Source: Lachnospiraceae bacterium (GTDB lineage Bacteria > Bacillota > Clostridia > Lachnospirales > Lachnospiraceae). Taken from it: 64,000 nt of DNA. The position numbers and the translations under genes are program-made. The DNA lies in the NCBI GenBank assembly GCA_030526195.1, contig JAUNDG010000001.1, forward strand, positions 62,001 through 126,000, given 5' to 3'. Of the stretch, positions 9,436-19,917 are shown in pieces; position 1 is the first letter of the stretch, and every line of letters begins with the position of its first letter. Under the pieces are notes generated by a model. It was not told the DNA's origin and ran no database searches. It saw nothing but the letters and a program-made list of their open reading frames with translations.

Positions 9436-9480
9436 AAATCGCGAAGCGAACAGTGTAGCCCATCGGGAATGACTCGCGTC
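9436..9480. repeat. dispersed palindromic element, degenerate copy 5
   Basis: GCGAAGCGAACA and a GCCC...GGG centre are recognisable; the right arm is eroded to ACTCGCGTC. The copy ends 29 bases before the addB start. Confidence 0.45.
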
Positions 9481-9508
9481 AATACGACGATAAACAGGAG
9501 GACACGCT

Positions 9509-12500
9509 ATGTCTCTCAAATTGATTTTGGGTAATGCCGGTGCCGGCAAGACCCATGCTGTATTAACCGATATTCTGGCCCGGGCAGCCAAAGCTCCCCG
9601 GGATAACTTCCTGGTGATCGTGCCGGAACAGTTCTCCATGCAGACACAGGATATCCTGACGGCTCTTCATCCGGGCGGGACCATTCTGAACGTGGACGTT
9701 CTGTCCTTTAACAGACTGGCCTACCGTGTGTTTGACGAGGTGGGCTTTAAGACAAGAGCCCTGCTGGAGGATACCGGCAAGGGCTTCGTCCTTCAGAAGA
9801 TCGCCCTGGATCACGAAAAAGAACTGTCGGCTTTGGGAACCCGTCTGCGCAAGCCGGGCTGCATTGAGGAGATGAAATCTGTCCTGTCGGAAATGATGCA
9901 GTATGACATTTCCGTGGAACAGGTGGAAGCCATGGCAGAACTTGATCTGCCGGGAGATTATCTTAAGGCCAAGCTGAAAGATATTGGTCTTATTTACAGA
10001 GAGTTCCGTCATTATCTGGAGGATCGGTTTATTGTGGCCGAGGAGGTGCCGGATATTCTGTGTCGGCTGGTTGAGGACTCCCTGACCTTGCAGGATGCGG
10101 TCATTGTCTTCGACGGTTTTACCGGTTTTACACCGATCCAGATGAAGCTTCTGGGACGCCTCATGTCCATGACACGGGAGATTATTGTGACAGCCGATAT
10201 GGACAAGCGCCCCGATCCCTTCGCCCCCATGCCGGAGGATGATCTTTTCGTGATGACAGGGGACATGCTGAAGGGTTTGAAACGTCTGTGTGATGAGACC
10301 CATACCCCGATCGAACCGGTGACCTGGATCGAACCTCATGATAAGAGCCGTTTTGCCGGGTCTGAGACCCTGTCCTTCCTGGAGGGGCATATTTTCCGCC
10401 GCCATCAGGCATCATCAGAAGCCGTAGAGAATATCAGTCTTCATGCGTACGATGATCCTGCTGCTGAGGCTGAGGGGTGCGCTTTGGAGATCGCCCGTCT
10501 GGTGCGGGAAGAGGGGCTGCGGTATCGCGATATAGCGGTGCTGACCGGTGATATGAAAACCTACGGGACAGCCTTCCGCCGTGTTTTTGCGGAGAAGGAT
10601 ATCCCCTGCTTTATTGATGAGAAGAAAACACTGCTGCGCAATCCCTTCGTGGAATGTGTCCGGGCTGCTCTGGCGGCCTGTGCCGATGGCTACAGCTATG
10701 ACAGTGTGTTCCGTCTGTTGAAAACCGGTATGACAGATATCGAACCGGCCCTCATTAACCAGATGGAAAACTATGTGATGGCGGTGGGCATCCGCGGGAA
10801 AAAATCCTGGCGTGAGCCCTGGCATCGTTTAAGTAAAGAAATCGGCGGTCATCTGCCCATTTTCTCCCTGAAGGAGGCGGATCAGTGTGAACAGACCGCA
10901 GACTTGAAACTGGCCATGGATCGCATGGCCCGCCTCAATAAAGGGCGTGAAGCGGTTATCGCTATTCTGGATCCGTTGTCGGAGGTTCTGGCAGATCGTG
11001 GGGCGGTGGTGCAGGATAAAGCGGCCGCTATTTACCGCTTCTGTGAAGCCCTGAAGTGCCAGGAAAAACTGAAGGCAAAGGAGGATATCTTTGCCGAAGA
11101 AGGCCGGGGTGATCTGGTGGGTGAATACAGCCAGATTTACCGCAAGGTTATGGAAGTACTGGAAAAACTGGTCAGTGTTCTGGGCGATCAGAAACTGTCC
11201 CAGACTGATATTCAGGCTTTGATGGATGGGGCACTGGCGGAATTTAAGCTGGGGCTTATCCCGCTGGGCACCGATCAGGTGATGGTGGGGGATATGGAGC
11301 GCTCTCGCTTAAAGGACATCAAGGTCCTGTTCTTTGTCGGCGTGAATGAGGGCCTGGTCCCGAAGGCACCGGCGGAGGGTGGTCTCTTGTCGGAAATCGA
11401 CAGGGAAGCTCTTGACGGAGCCGGAGTGTCATTGAAGCCCTTACCCAGGAAACAGGTATTCATTCAGAATTTCTATCTGTATCTGGCGCTGACAAAAGCC
11501 TCAGAACGTCTCAATATCTCATTTTCAAAAGGGGACGGAAAGGGCGAAGAACGCCGGCCGGCCTATCTTATCGGCCGGATTTTACGCCTGTTTCCGCAGC
11601 TTGACATCCGCCCGGATGAGCATTCTTTGATCGACCGCATTGAGACAAAAGCGGAAGGGGCGCGCCTTCTGGCGGAGGGCCTTCGTAATCTCCGGACAGG
11701 TGTGCCGGCGGATGACTGGTTCGAGCTGTACAGCCGGATGGGCCGGGATCCTGAGTTTGCGGATCGTCTGGCGCTGATGCTGGAGGCGGCAGCGGGTCGT
11801 CGGCCTGAGGATGCTATTTCACGGGAAGCGGCAAGAGCGCTTTACGGAAGACGGCTGCGCAATTCCGCCACCCGACTGGAACGCTTTGCCGGCTGTGCCT
11901 TTGCGCATTTCGTGCAGTTTGGTCTGCGGCTTCAGGAGCGGGAAACCTTTGAGTTATCCAGTCTTGACCGGGGGAATGTGCTGCACAAGGCTCTGGAGAG
12001 TTTTGGTCGTCGTCTTCAGGCAGAGGGCATTGACTGGAAGAATCTGACGGATGCTAAGGAGCGGGATGCCCTGGCGGAAACCGTGGTGCGGGAGACCTGT
12101 GCGAACCGGGCGATTTATCACGAAAATGCCCGGAATGAGTTTGAAGTGTCCCGACTGGTGCGCCACATGAAGGTGACCGTCTGGGCTATCCAGCAGCAGC
12201 TGGCTGCCGGTGATTTTGAACTGGCAGAGCTGGAAAAGAACTTTGATGATGTGCTGAAGAGTCGCCATTTCCGTCTGCCCGATGGGTCTGAAATGACCAT
12301 CACCGGTGTCATCGACCGTATCGATACCTATGACGAGGGTGATGTGCGGTATATCAAGATTGTTGACTACAAGAGCTCCATGAAGGAGTTTGATTTGAAT
12401 CAGGTGTACCACGGACTGCAGCTGCAGTTGGTGCTTTATATGAATGCGGCCGTTGAGGCGGCTAAGCAGGAAGGGAAGATCCCGGTGGTGGCCGGTATCC

Positions 12501-12991
12501 TCTATCACGGCATCAAGGATCCTGAAGTGACTTATCAGAAGGCTCCGACACAGGAACTGGTGGAGCAGGAGCGTTTGAAGGCTTTGAAGGAGAGCGGGCT
12601 TTGTGCCGCTGAGATGGAGATTGCCCGTCATCTGGACCGGCAGCTGCCGGAGACCGAACGTTCACTGGTGATGCCCCTGGGCAAAAACGGTCGTGGTCAG
12701 AAGGATAAGGCCACGCGGGTGGCGGACAGTGCTCAGTTTGCGGTGCTTGGCCGATTCGCCGAGCGAAAGGCCGTGGAGATCGGAACCCGCATCATGGCCG
12801 GGGAAGCGACCGTGTCACCCTATGTGATGGGTAAAGGCAATGATATGAAAACACCCTGCACCTATTGTCCGTATCATGATATCTGTGGGTTTGACGAGCA
12901 TCAGAATGCTTATGAATACCGCAGACTGACAAAGTGTGAAGACGAAGAAATCTTCAAGCGTATGGAGGCCGAAAATGAAAACAGCGATTAA
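9509..12991 (+). CDS. addB: AddB subunit of the AddAB helicase-nuclease
   Basis: 1160 residues, normal family length. Walker A is GNAGAGKT at residues 8-15. The C-terminal nuclease domain carries the PD-(D/E)XK signature VDYKSS near 951-956. An iron-sulfur cluster is expected from a Cys near residue 796 (AGCAFAHF) and the CTYCPYHDIC group near 1117-1126. With AddA it processes double-strand breaks and loads RecA, stopping at a Chi sequence. The start is supported by ACAGGAGGACACGCT just upstream. The 3' end overlaps addA by 17 bases, indicating translational coupling. Confidence 0.95.
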   Translation: MSLKLILGNAGAGKTHAVLTDILARAAKAPRDNFLVIVPEQFSMQTQDILTALHPGGTILNVDVLSFNRLAYRVFDEVGFKTRALLEDTGKGFVLQKIALDHEKELSALGTRLRKPGCIEEMKSVLSEMMQYDISVEQVEAMAELDLPGDYLKAKLKDIGLIYREFRHYLEDRFIVAEEVPDILCRLVEDSLTLQDAVIVFDGFTGFTPIQMKLLGRLMSMTREIIVTADMDKRPDPFAPMPEDDLFVMTGDMLKGLKRLCDETHTPIEPVTWIEPHDKSRFAGSETLSFLEGHIFRRHQASSEAVENISLHAYDDPAAEAEGCALEIARLVREEGLRYRDIAVLTGDMKTYGTAFRRVFAEKDIPCFIDEKKTLLRNPFVECVRAALAACADGYSYDSVFRLLKTGMTDIEPALINQMENYVMAVGIRGKKSWREPWHRLSKEIGGHLPIFSLKEADQCEQTADLKLAMDRMARLNKGREAVIAILDPLSEVLADRGAVVQDKAAAIYRFCEALKCQEKLKAKEDIFAEEGRGDLVGEYSQIYRKVMEVLEKLVSVLGDQKLSQTDIQALMDGALAEFKLGLIPLGTDQVMVGDMERSRLKDIKVLFFVGVNEGLVPKAPAEGGLLSEIDREALDGAGVSLKPLPRKQVFIQNFYLYLALTKASERLNISFSKGDGKGEERRPAYLIGRILRLFPQLDIRPDEHSLIDRIETKAEGARLLAEGLRNLRTGVPADDWFELYSRMGRDPEFADRLALMLEAAAGRRPEDAISREAARALYGRRLRNSATRLERFAGCAFAHFVQFGLRLQERETFELSSLDRGNVLHKALESFGRRLQAEGIDWKNLTDAKERDALAETVVRETCANRAIYHENARNEFEVSRLVRHMKVTVWAIQQQLAAGDFELAELEKNFDDVLKSRHFRLPDGSEMTITGVIDRIDTYDEGDVRYIKIVDYKSSMKEFDLNQVYHGLQLQLVLYMNAAVEAAKQEGKIPVVAGILYHGIKDPEVTYQKAPTQELVEQERLKALKESGLCAAEMEIARHLDRQLPETERSLVMPLGKNGRGQKDKATRVADSAQFAVLGRFAERKAVEIGTRIMAGEATVSPYVMGKGNDMKTPCTYCPYHDICGFDEHQNAYEYRRLTKCEDEEIFKRMEAENENSD

Positions 12992-15900
12992 GTGGACAGC
13001 CGATCAGGCAAGTGTTATCGAGTCCCGTCTGGAAAATCTTCTGGTGAGCGCTGCGGCGGGCGCTGGCAAGACGGCTGTTCTGGTGGCCCGTCTGATGGCC
13101 CAGCTGGAGGATCCGGAAGATCCGGCCAACATCGATGAGTTCCTGATCGTGACATTTACCCGGGCGGCAGCGGGCCAGATGAAGGATAAGATCCGGGAGA
13201 AAATCTCGGAGCGCCTGGATGAGAATCCGGAAAACAGTCATATGCAGAAGCAGCTGATGCTGCTGAATCGGGCCAAGATCAACACCATCGATGGCTTTTG
13301 TTCCTATGTGGTGCGCAATTATGCCGGCCGCGTGGATTTCGATCCCGGCTTCCGCATGGGGGAGACCGGCGAGCTGAAACTGATGCAGAAGGATGTCATG
13401 GATGCCCTACTGGAGCAGGCTTTTGCCGATGAAGATGAGGATTTTCGCAAGCGGTTTACCACCCTGGCGGATGTCTTTGCCGATAAACGGGACGAGGACA
13501 GCCTTGAAAGCTGGATCGTCAGAATCTATGAAAAGGCCCAGAGCGATCCTTATCCCGAAGAATGGTACGAGGCCTGCCTGACAAATGAAACAGCGATGAC
13601 GCTGGAAGATATTGCGGATGAACCCTGGATGAAGCAGTTGATGGCCCGGATCGATGAGACAGTGCAGGAGGGTCAGGCAGCAGCCGATTACCTGGCCACT
13701 TATCAGGGAGATTCAAGCCTCACGAAATCATGCGCGGAAGCCACTGTCTTTTATCCGGATCTCTATGCCAAACTGTCCGCAGCCAAAGACAGTTATGAAG
13801 CTTTGTTTACAACCGTTCAGAATGTGGCATTTCCCCGGGTGTCCACCGGCAAAAAGATGGATCCGGAGGCGGAGGCTGCGTTCAAGAATGCGGTCAATGT
13901 GGCCAAGGGTTGTGTGAACACACTGAAGAATAGTCTCCTGACCTGGGCACCGGAACTGGCGGCACAGGTCTGTGGGAAGGCGGCAGCCACCGCCAACACA
14001 CTCCTTGAACTGGCCAGACGTTTCGGGACCGCCTATGAGGTCGCTAAACGGAAAAAGAATGTGGCAGACTTTTCGGATGTGGCTCATGGCGCCCTGCGGA
14101 TCCTCAGGGATGAGCATAAACAGCGAACCGATGCGGCTAAAGAACTGGCGGCTCGCTTCCGTGAGGTTATGATCGATGAGTATCAGGACAGCAACTACCT
14201 TCAGGAGGAACTGCTGACGGCGGTGAGCCGGATCGAAGAGGGTGTGAACAATTATTTCTGTGTCGGGGACGTGAAGCAGAGCATTTACAGCTTCCGTAAT
14301 GCCCGTCCGGAGCTCTTTATGGATAAATTCGATCATTACGGTGTGGGCGGGACCAATGACCGCGGTCACCGGATCGACCTGCATCAGAATTTCCGTTCCC
14401 GTCCGGAAATCCTGGCCTTTGTCAATGAGGTCTGCCGGGATACCATGCGCCGTGAGGTGGGCGGTATCGATTATGACAGCAGTGCCGATCTTATTTTTGA
14501 TGAGGCAAGGCGGGAGGATATGCCCTGTCTTCTGGATGAGACGGGGAAGCCCGACACCTCTGCGGACGTGTTGCTGGTGCGTCTTGGGGATGAGGCCGAT
14601 GATGACGACGATGCGCCGGATAAGCTGGGGCGGGAAATTATGGCCATTGCCCGCAAGATCCGCCATCTGGTGGATCACTGTCAGATCCGGGCAAAGGACG
14701 GCAGTACCCGCCCAGTGGCTTATCGCGACATCGCCATCCTGGTCAGAAAGATCAAGGATGTATCAGACCTTTATGTGCGCCTTCTGGGGGCGGCCGGTAT
14801 TCCGGCGGTCACCACAGAAAAGGAAGGGCTCTTTGATGTGCCCGAGGTTCGGCGGATTCTCGACTACCTGATGGTTCTGGATAACCCGCGGCAGGATATT
14901 CCGCTGGCAGCGGTGATGTGTTCACCGGCGGGCCGCTTTACCCCGGAAGAGCTGGCGCTTATCCGCAGTTGCCCCATGAGCGGCTTTGACTGTCCTGAGG
15001 AGGCGGATGATACGCTCAATGAGCGGCTTCACCCCACCGCATTGTGCGACTGGTGTCAGTTTTATCTGGAAAATGGGTCTGATGAGCGCCTGAAGCAGAA
15101 ACTGCGTCTCTTCTTTGAACGTCTTGACGATTATCGACAGCTGGAGAAGATCACACCGCTTCATGAACTCATCGAACGGATCCTTTCGGAAACGGGACTG
15201 CGGGATTACGCGGCAGCTTTGCCGGATGGTCAGAAGCGCCTGCAGAACCTGCAGATGGTGGTGGAAAAGGCCATTGATTACGAAGACACCAGCTATGTGG
15301 GGCTTTTCAACTTTGTGCGCTATATTGACAACCTGAAGAAATATAACGTGGATCTGGAAGCCGGTGTGACAGCGGACAGCGAGGACGCGGTGCGCATTGT
15401 GACCATCCACAAGAGTAAGGGCCTCGAGTATCCCATTGTTTTCCTGGCACGCATGGGGGCAAAGCTTAACAAGCGGGCTAATTCCAAAGCTGTGCTGTTG
15501 CACAACACCCTGGGCATTGCGGCGGATTATGTGGAGCCGGACAATCGCCGGCGTCTTACCCCGATGAAAAAGGTAATGATGCAGGCTGTGGCCAACGATG
15601 AGTTTATCGGAGAGGAACTGCGCGTTCTCTATGTAGCCCTGACCCGTGCCCAGATCAAGCTCTATGTGACAGGGGTCCTGAAGGCGGATAAGAACGGCAA
15701 TATTTTGTCGGACAAGTACGAGACGGAACGGGAAAGCATCGGTGGCGCCGACAGCCCCATTTTCATGGAAAATGACGTGTCTGCTGACGAGACAGTGATC
15801 TTGAGGGAAGAGCGTCTCACACTGCCGACGGCCTATCTGTCTAAGATCGACCTCTATTATGACATGATTATGCCCACGGCCCTGCGTTTGCAGGAGGCCA

Positions 15901-16817
15901 ACAGTCCGCTTGTGAGGGTTGAGGAAATCGGTCTGGAAGACCTGGCGGAGAAGACTCTGGCGGAGGAAACGGATTTTGCTCAGCACTTCAAAGCTGTCTT
16001 TGAACATAAAGCGGATGAGGTGACAGATCCGGCGGTCCGGGATGCACTGGAGAAAAAACTGTCCTTTGTGTATGCCTATGGCGATCGTCGGGAGATTCCG
16101 GCCAAGGTGTCTGTGTCCGATATCAAGCATGAGCGGATGGAGGATGAAGAGGCCGAATCGAAATATCGTCTGCCGGAGGTTGTACCCTATCTGCCGGACT
16201 TCATCAAGGAAATGCGGGAGTCTGAAAAAGAAGGCCCCACAGGGGCTGAGATCGGGACGGCGGTGCATAACCTGCTGGCTTATCTTGATCTGAAGAGTCT
16301 GGCCGAGCTGTCCTTTACAATGGGCGATGAACTGCCCTGCACAGAGGCGGAACATGAGACCGTTTTCGATATGGTGCAGAGTGCTCTCATGGCGGCTGTG
16401 GCCAAAGGCCTGGTGGCTGAGGGACCGGACCGTTATGTGAATCGGAAGAAAATCGTGACATTCCTGGAAAGCCCGCTGGGCCGCCGGATGATCCGGGCGG
16501 ACCAGGCCGGTGCCTTGAGACGGGAGCAACCCTTCACCATGCGGGTGCCCGCCTCCTGGATCGAGGATGACTGGACCGCTGATGAAGAGGTGCTGGTCCA
16601 GGGGATCATCGATGTCTACTTCGAGGAAGAGGGCAAGATCATTTTGCTGGACTACAAGACGGATCGGGTGCCGGATGCGGAAGCCCTCATCAGACGTTAT
16701 AAAGCTCAGCTCCTCATTTATGCCGAGGCACTGGAACGGGCAACCGGTCTTCCGGTGGCCGAGATCCATATGTATGCCATGGCTTTGGAAGAGGACGTTG
16801 TCATCGCGCGCAGCTGA
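12975..16817 (+). CDS. addA: AddA subunit: UvrD-like helicase with RecB-type nuclease
   Basis: 1280 residues from the ATG at 12975, chosen because ATGGAGGCC (12962-12970) gives a ribosome site and homology begins at MKTAIKWT; an upstream in-frame start would only add sequence inside addB. Superfamily 1 helicase motifs are clear: Walker A SAAAGAGKTA near 22-31, VMIDEYQDSN near 400, and LRVLYVALTRA near 880. The C-terminal nuclease motif LLDYKTD lies near 1222-1228. AddA is the 3'-5' motor and one of the two nucleases of the complex. A dispersed repeat follows the stop. Confidence 0.95.
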   Translation: MKTAIKWTADQASVIESRLENLLVSAAAGAGKTAVLVARLMAQLEDPEDPANIDEFLIVTFTRAAAGQMKDKIREKISERLDENPENSHMQKQLMLLNRAKINTIDGFCSYVVRNYAGRVDFDPGFRMGETGELKLMQKDVMDALLEQAFADEDEDFRKRFTTLADVFADKRDEDSLESWIVRIYEKAQSDPYPEEWYEACLTNETAMTLEDIADEPWMKQLMARIDETVQEGQAAADYLATYQGDSSLTKSCAEATVFYPDLYAKLSAAKDSYEALFTTVQNVAFPRVSTGKKMDPEAEAAFKNAVNVAKGCVNTLKNSLLTWAPELAAQVCGKAAATANTLLELARRFGTAYEVAKRKKNVADFSDVAHGALRILRDEHKQRTDAAKELAARFREVMIDEYQDSNYLQEELLTAVSRIEEGVNNYFCVGDVKQSIYSFRNARPELFMDKFDHYGVGGTNDRGHRIDLHQNFRSRPEILAFVNEVCRDTMRREVGGIDYDSSADLIFDEARREDMPCLLDETGKPDTSADVLLVRLGDEADDDDDAPDKLGREIMAIARKIRHLVDHCQIRAKDGSTRPVAYRDIAILVRKIKDVSDLYVRLLGAAGIPAVTTEKEGLFDVPEVRRILDYLMVLDNPRQDIPLAAVMCSPAGRFTPEELALIRSCPMSGFDCPEEADDTLNERLHPTALCDWCQFYLENGSDERLKQKLRLFFERLDDYRQLEKITPLHELIERILSETGLRDYAAALPDGQKRLQNLQMVVEKAIDYEDTSYVGLFNFVRYIDNLKKYNVDLEAGVTADSEDAVRIVTIHKSKGLEYPIVFLARMGAKLNKRANSKAVLLHNTLGIAADYVEPDNRRRLTPMKKVMMQAVANDEFIGEELRVLYVALTRAQIKLYVTGVLKADKNGNILSDKYETERESIGGADSPIFMENDVSADETVILREERLTLPTAYLSKIDLYYDMIMPTALRLQEANSPLVRVEEIGLEDLAEKTLAEETDFAQHFKAVFEHKADEVTDPAVRDALEKKLSFVYAYGDRREIPAKVSVSDIKHERMEDEEAESKYRLPEVVPYLPDFIKEMRESEKEGPTGAEIGTAVHNLLAYLDLKSLAELSFTMGDELPCTEAEHETVFDMVQSALMAAVAKGLVAEGPDRYVNRKKIVTFLESPLGRRMIRADQAGALRREQPFTMRVPASWIEDDWTADEEVLVQGIIDVYFEEEGKIILLDYKTDRVPDAEALIRRYKAQLLIYAEALERATGLPVAEIHMYAMALEEDVVIARS

Positions 16818-16833
16818 GGCATCGTAGATATGT

Positions 16834-16880
16834 GATGAAGCGGACATCGTGCCCTGCGGGGATTACGTATGTCCGCTTTG
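16834..16880. repeat. dispersed palindromic element, copy 6 (well preserved)
   Basis: AAGCGGACAT (16838-16847) and ATGTCCGCTT (16869-16878) form a perfect 10-base inverted repeat around CGTGCCCTGCGGGG, which itself can form a small CCC/GGG hairpin. Confidence 0.75.
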
Positions 16881-17009
16881 CAGTTGCCTCTGAGGGTGGT
16901 CTGTGAAAAACAGAGCCACCCGGTGGCTGACAGCCATCTTGTGGTAATTGGTTTGCTGGCAATCCTGCGGTATCCGGTGGCAATCTGCACAAAATAATCA
17001 AAAAAATTC

Positions 17010-17038
17010 TTGCATTTTAAAAGTAATGTGAGTATGCT
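17010..17038 (+). promoter_or_regulatory. prfB promoter
   Basis: TTGCAT (17010-17015) and TATGCT (17033-17038) with a 17-base spacer, about 50 bases before the prfB start, after an AT-rich stretch. Confidence 0.6.
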
Positions 17039-17089
17039 ATTTGCGTTGGTTTTTACCAATAGAAAAATATCACGAAAGAAGGTGAGCTA

Positions 17090-18215
17090 ATGGTCGAGTT
17101 GGAACCGGTAAAATACGAAATCAATTCCTACAACGAACCCTTAGTTGAAATGAGGGACTCACTTTGACCTCGCTAACAAAGAGAGGCGAATTCAGGAAAT
17201 AAACAAAGAAATGGAAGAGCCGAATGCCTGGGATGATCCCGAAAAGGCTCAAGCCAAAATGAAGCTCCTCGGTTCACTTAAGGACGATGTGGCCGGTTAT
17301 GACAGACTGGTGTCTATCAAAGAGGATCTGGAGGTTCTGCTGGAAATGGCAGACGAGGAACCGGATCCGTCCTATATCGATGAAGCACAGGAGATGCTGA
17401 ATGAATTCAAAGAACGCTTTGAAGCCATTCGTATCAAGACTCTGCTCTCAGGTGAATACGACGATTGCAATGCCATCGTCACACTTCATGCCGGTACAGG
17501 CGGTACAGAGGCTATGGACTGGACGTCCATGCTCTATCGTATGTACAGTCATTGGGTTGAATCCCACGGATTCTCCATGGAACTTCTGGATATGCTGGAA
17601 GGCGAAGAAGCCGGCCTCAAATCCGTCACGTTCCAGGTAAACGGCCCTAATGCTTACGGCCTTTTGAAATCGGAACACGGTGTACACCGTCTGGTCCGTA
17701 TTTCTCCGTTTAATGCCAACGGAAAGCGTCAGACATCCTTCTCCGCATGCGAAGTTATGCCGGAGATCAAGGAGGATCTGGACATTGAGATCGATGAAAA
17801 GGATATCCGGATCGATACCTTCCGCTCCTCCGGTGCGGGTGGTCAGCACATCAACAAGACATCATCCGCTATCCGTATCACTCATTTCCCCACAGGTATC
17901 GTTGTATCCTGTCAGAATGAGCGTTCCCAGTTCCAGAACAAGGATAAGGCATTTGAAGAATTGAAGATCAAACTGTTCCTTCTGAAGAAAGAACAGCATG
18001 CGGAAAAACTGTCCGATATTCGCGGCAAGGTAACGGAAATTGCCTGGGGAAATCAGATCCGGTCTTATTTCCTTCAGCCGTACCAGCTGATCAAGGACAC
18101 ACGAACCGGCGAAGAGCAGTCAAACGCCCAGAAGGTTCTGGATGGTGGGATCGATCCCTTCATCAATGCTTATCTGAAGTGGCTGGCCCTGAAAGAAAAA
18201 CCGGCTGAGAATTAA
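17090..18215 (+). CDS. prfB: peptide chain release factor 2, with programmed +1 frameshift
   Basis: The first frame runs from ATG 17090 through 25 codons to an in-frame TGA at 17165-17167. The slip site is CTT TGA C, preceded by a Shine-Dalgarno-like GAGGGA (17152-17157); skipping one T gives CTT-GAC and opens a frame of 349 codons to 18215, 374 residues in total. This is the classic autoregulation of RF2, which terminates at UGA and UAA. The GGQ catalytic loop is visible as SSGAGGQHINKTSSA. The start has AAGAAGGTGAG upstream. lysC follows after 20 bases. Confidence 0.96.
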
Positions 18216-18235
18216 TAGAAGGAGACAATAGAACC

Positions 18236-19447
18236 ATGATTGTTGTCAAAAAGTTTGGCGGCACATCCGTAGGGACACCCGAACGTATCATGAATGTGGC
18301 TAAGCGCTGCATCGAAGACTACAACAAGGGCAATGATGTCGTTGTTGTTCTGTCTGCCATGGGTGATTCTACAGATGATCTGATCGCTTTAGCAAAACAG
18401 TTAAACCCGAACCCCCCGAAGCGTGAGCTGGATATGCTGATGTCCACAGGTGAACAGGTCTCTGTTTCCCTGATGGCTATGGCTATGGCCTCCCTGGGTG
18501 TGCGTGCTGTATCCTTAAACGCTTTCCAAGTGGCTATGCATACCACTCATACCTATGGTAATGCCCGTCTGAAGAGAATCGACAGCGAGCGTATCCGTCA
18601 TGAACTGGAAGACCGTAAGATCGTCCTGATCACAGGTTTCCAGGGTGTTAACAAATATGACGATGTCACAACACTGGGCCGCGGTGGTTCCGATACCACA
18701 GCTGTTGCCATTGCTGCTGCACTTCATGCCGATACCTGCGAAATTTACACAGACGTTGACGGTGTTTACACAGCCGATCCTCGCATTGTGCCCAACGCCA
18801 AGAAACTGGAAGAAATCACTTATGATGAAATGCTCGACCTGGCTACTCTGGGTGCCGGCGTTCTTCATAACCGTTCCGTTGAGCTGGCTAAAAAGTATGG
18901 CGTTAAGCTGATCGTCAGATCCAGTCTGAATAATTCCGAAGGTACTATCGTTAAGGAGGAAACAAAACTCGTGGAAAGAATGCTTATCAGCGGCGTTGCT
19001 GTAGACCGCAACTCAGACCGCATTTCCGTTATCGGCGTCAAGAATGAGCCGGGTGTCGCTTTCAAGATCTTTGATGTTCTGGCAAAGGCCGGCATCAACA
19101 TCGACGTTATTCTGCAGTCCTACGGCCAGGGCGATACAAAGGATATCTCCTTCACTCTGCCGTCAGACCGCGTGGATGAAGCCGTTGAAATCCTGAACAA
19201 CTCTACAGATCGTCTGCACTTTGAACGTGTTGATGTCAGACATGACATTGCCAAGCTGTCAGTTGTCGGTGCCGGTATGATGTCCAACCCGGGCGTTGCC
19301 GCTAAGATGTTTGAAGCTCTGTACAATGCCAACATCAACATCAGCATGATCTCCACATCTGAAATCCGTATCACCGTTCTTATCGATGAGAAGGATGCCG
19401 TTCGTGGTGCTCAGGCTGTTCACGATGCTTTCGGTCTTGAAGACTAA
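18236..19447 (+). CDS. lysC: aspartate kinase
   Basis: 403 residues. The N-terminal kinase motif VKKFGGTSVG (residues 4-13), the catalytic-domain text TTLGRGGSDTTA near 140 and the TDVDGVYTADPR segment near 180 are diagnostic. Two ACT regulatory domains follow from about residue 265, with motifs SVIGVKNEPGVA and VVGAGMMSNPGVA. It makes aspartyl phosphate at the head of lysine, threonine and methionine synthesis. It follows prfB by 20 bases with AGAAGGAGA as ribosome site and shows no lysine riboswitch or T-box, so control is probably by feedback at the ACT domains. Confidence 0.96.
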   Translation: MIVVKKFGGTSVGTPERIMNVAKRCIEDYNKGNDVVVVLSAMGDSTDDLIALAKQLNPNPPKRELDMLMSTGEQVSVSLMAMAMASLGVRAVSLNAFQVAMHTTHTYGNARLKRIDSERIRHELEDRKIVLITGFQGVNKYDDVTTLGRGGSDTTAVAIAAALHADTCEIYTDVDGVYTADPRIVPNAKKLEEITYDEMLDLATLGAGVLHNRSVELAKKYGVKLIVRSSLNNSEGTIVKEETKLVERMLISGVAVDRNSDRISVIGVKNEPGVAFKIFDVLAKAGINIDVILQSYGQGDTKDISFTLPSDRVDEAVEILNNSTDRLHFERVDVRHDIAKLSVVGAGMMSNPGVAAKMFEALYNANINISMISTSEIRITVLIDEKDAVRGAQAVHDAFGLED

Positions 19448-19462
19448 TCAGTAAATATCTCC

Positions 19463-19489
19463 CCGGTCGCTGCATGCTCAGACGACCGG
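19463..19489. terminator. hairpin between lysC and the DUF1858 gene
   Basis: CCGGTCG and CGACCGG form a 7-base stem with a 13-base loop and no clear T-tract. It could be a weak terminator or an mRNA processing and stability element. Confidence 0.35.
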
Positions 19490-19514
19490 AGACCTTAATA
19501 AAAGGGAGAAAATC

Positions 19515-19727
19515 ATGGCTAAGATTACAAAAGATATGACCATCATGGAAATCATCGATGTCAATGAAGATATTGCCTCCGTTCTGATGAACGTTGGTAT
19601 GCATTGCATCGGCTGCATGGCTGCTCACGGTGAAACACTGGAAGAAGCTGCTATGGTTCATGGCCTTGATGCTGACGTCCTGGAAGCTCAGATCAATGAC
19701 TTCCTGGCTGAAGGCGCCGAAGCCTGA
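19515..19727 (+). CDS. DUF1858 domain protein
   Basis: A 70-residue acidic protein. The start pattern ITKDMTIMEIIDVNEDIA and the centre MHCIGCMAAHGETLEEA match DUF1858, which occurs alone or fused to hybrid-cluster and other redox proteins in anaerobes. The CIGC pair is the likely functional site (metal or thiol chemistry), but no reaction is established. AAAGGGAGAAAATC supplies the ribosome site. Copy 7 of the dispersed repeat lies downstream. Confidence 0.88.
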   Translation: MAKITKDMTIMEIIDVNEDIASVLMNVGMHCIGCMAAHGETLEEAAMVHGLDADVLEAQINDFLAEGAEA

Positions 19728-19793
19728 TCCGCGCTGTTTGATCGATACAGGTCACAACAGTCCATGATCGGACACATTTAAAACGTAAGTAAT

Positions 19794-19838
19794 GAAACGG
19801 ACACCGCATCCGGTAAGGATGGCGCGTGTCCGTTTTTC
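19794..19838. repeat. dispersed palindromic element, copy 7, terminator-like
   Basis: AAACGGACAC (19795-19804) and GTGTCCGTTT (19826-19835) are perfectly complementary; an inner GCATCC/GGATGG pair extends the structure, and TTTT follows. This copy looks like a functional rho-independent terminator. Confidence 0.65.
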
Positions 19839-19917
19839 ATGAAAAGAAAAACGGTGTTATAGGACAAAACGTGTTGAGCAAATATCGTGTAAACATTGGT
19901 CTTTGAAAGAAGCATGC

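Noticed and set aside
14922-16847. 641-codon open frame opposite addA
   Set aside because: It is an antisense frame over a clear gene, with His/Gln/Ile-rich composition and no ribosome site.
18216-18236. Lysine riboswitch ahead of lysC
   Set aside because: Only 20 bases separate prfB and lysC; there is no room for the aptamer.
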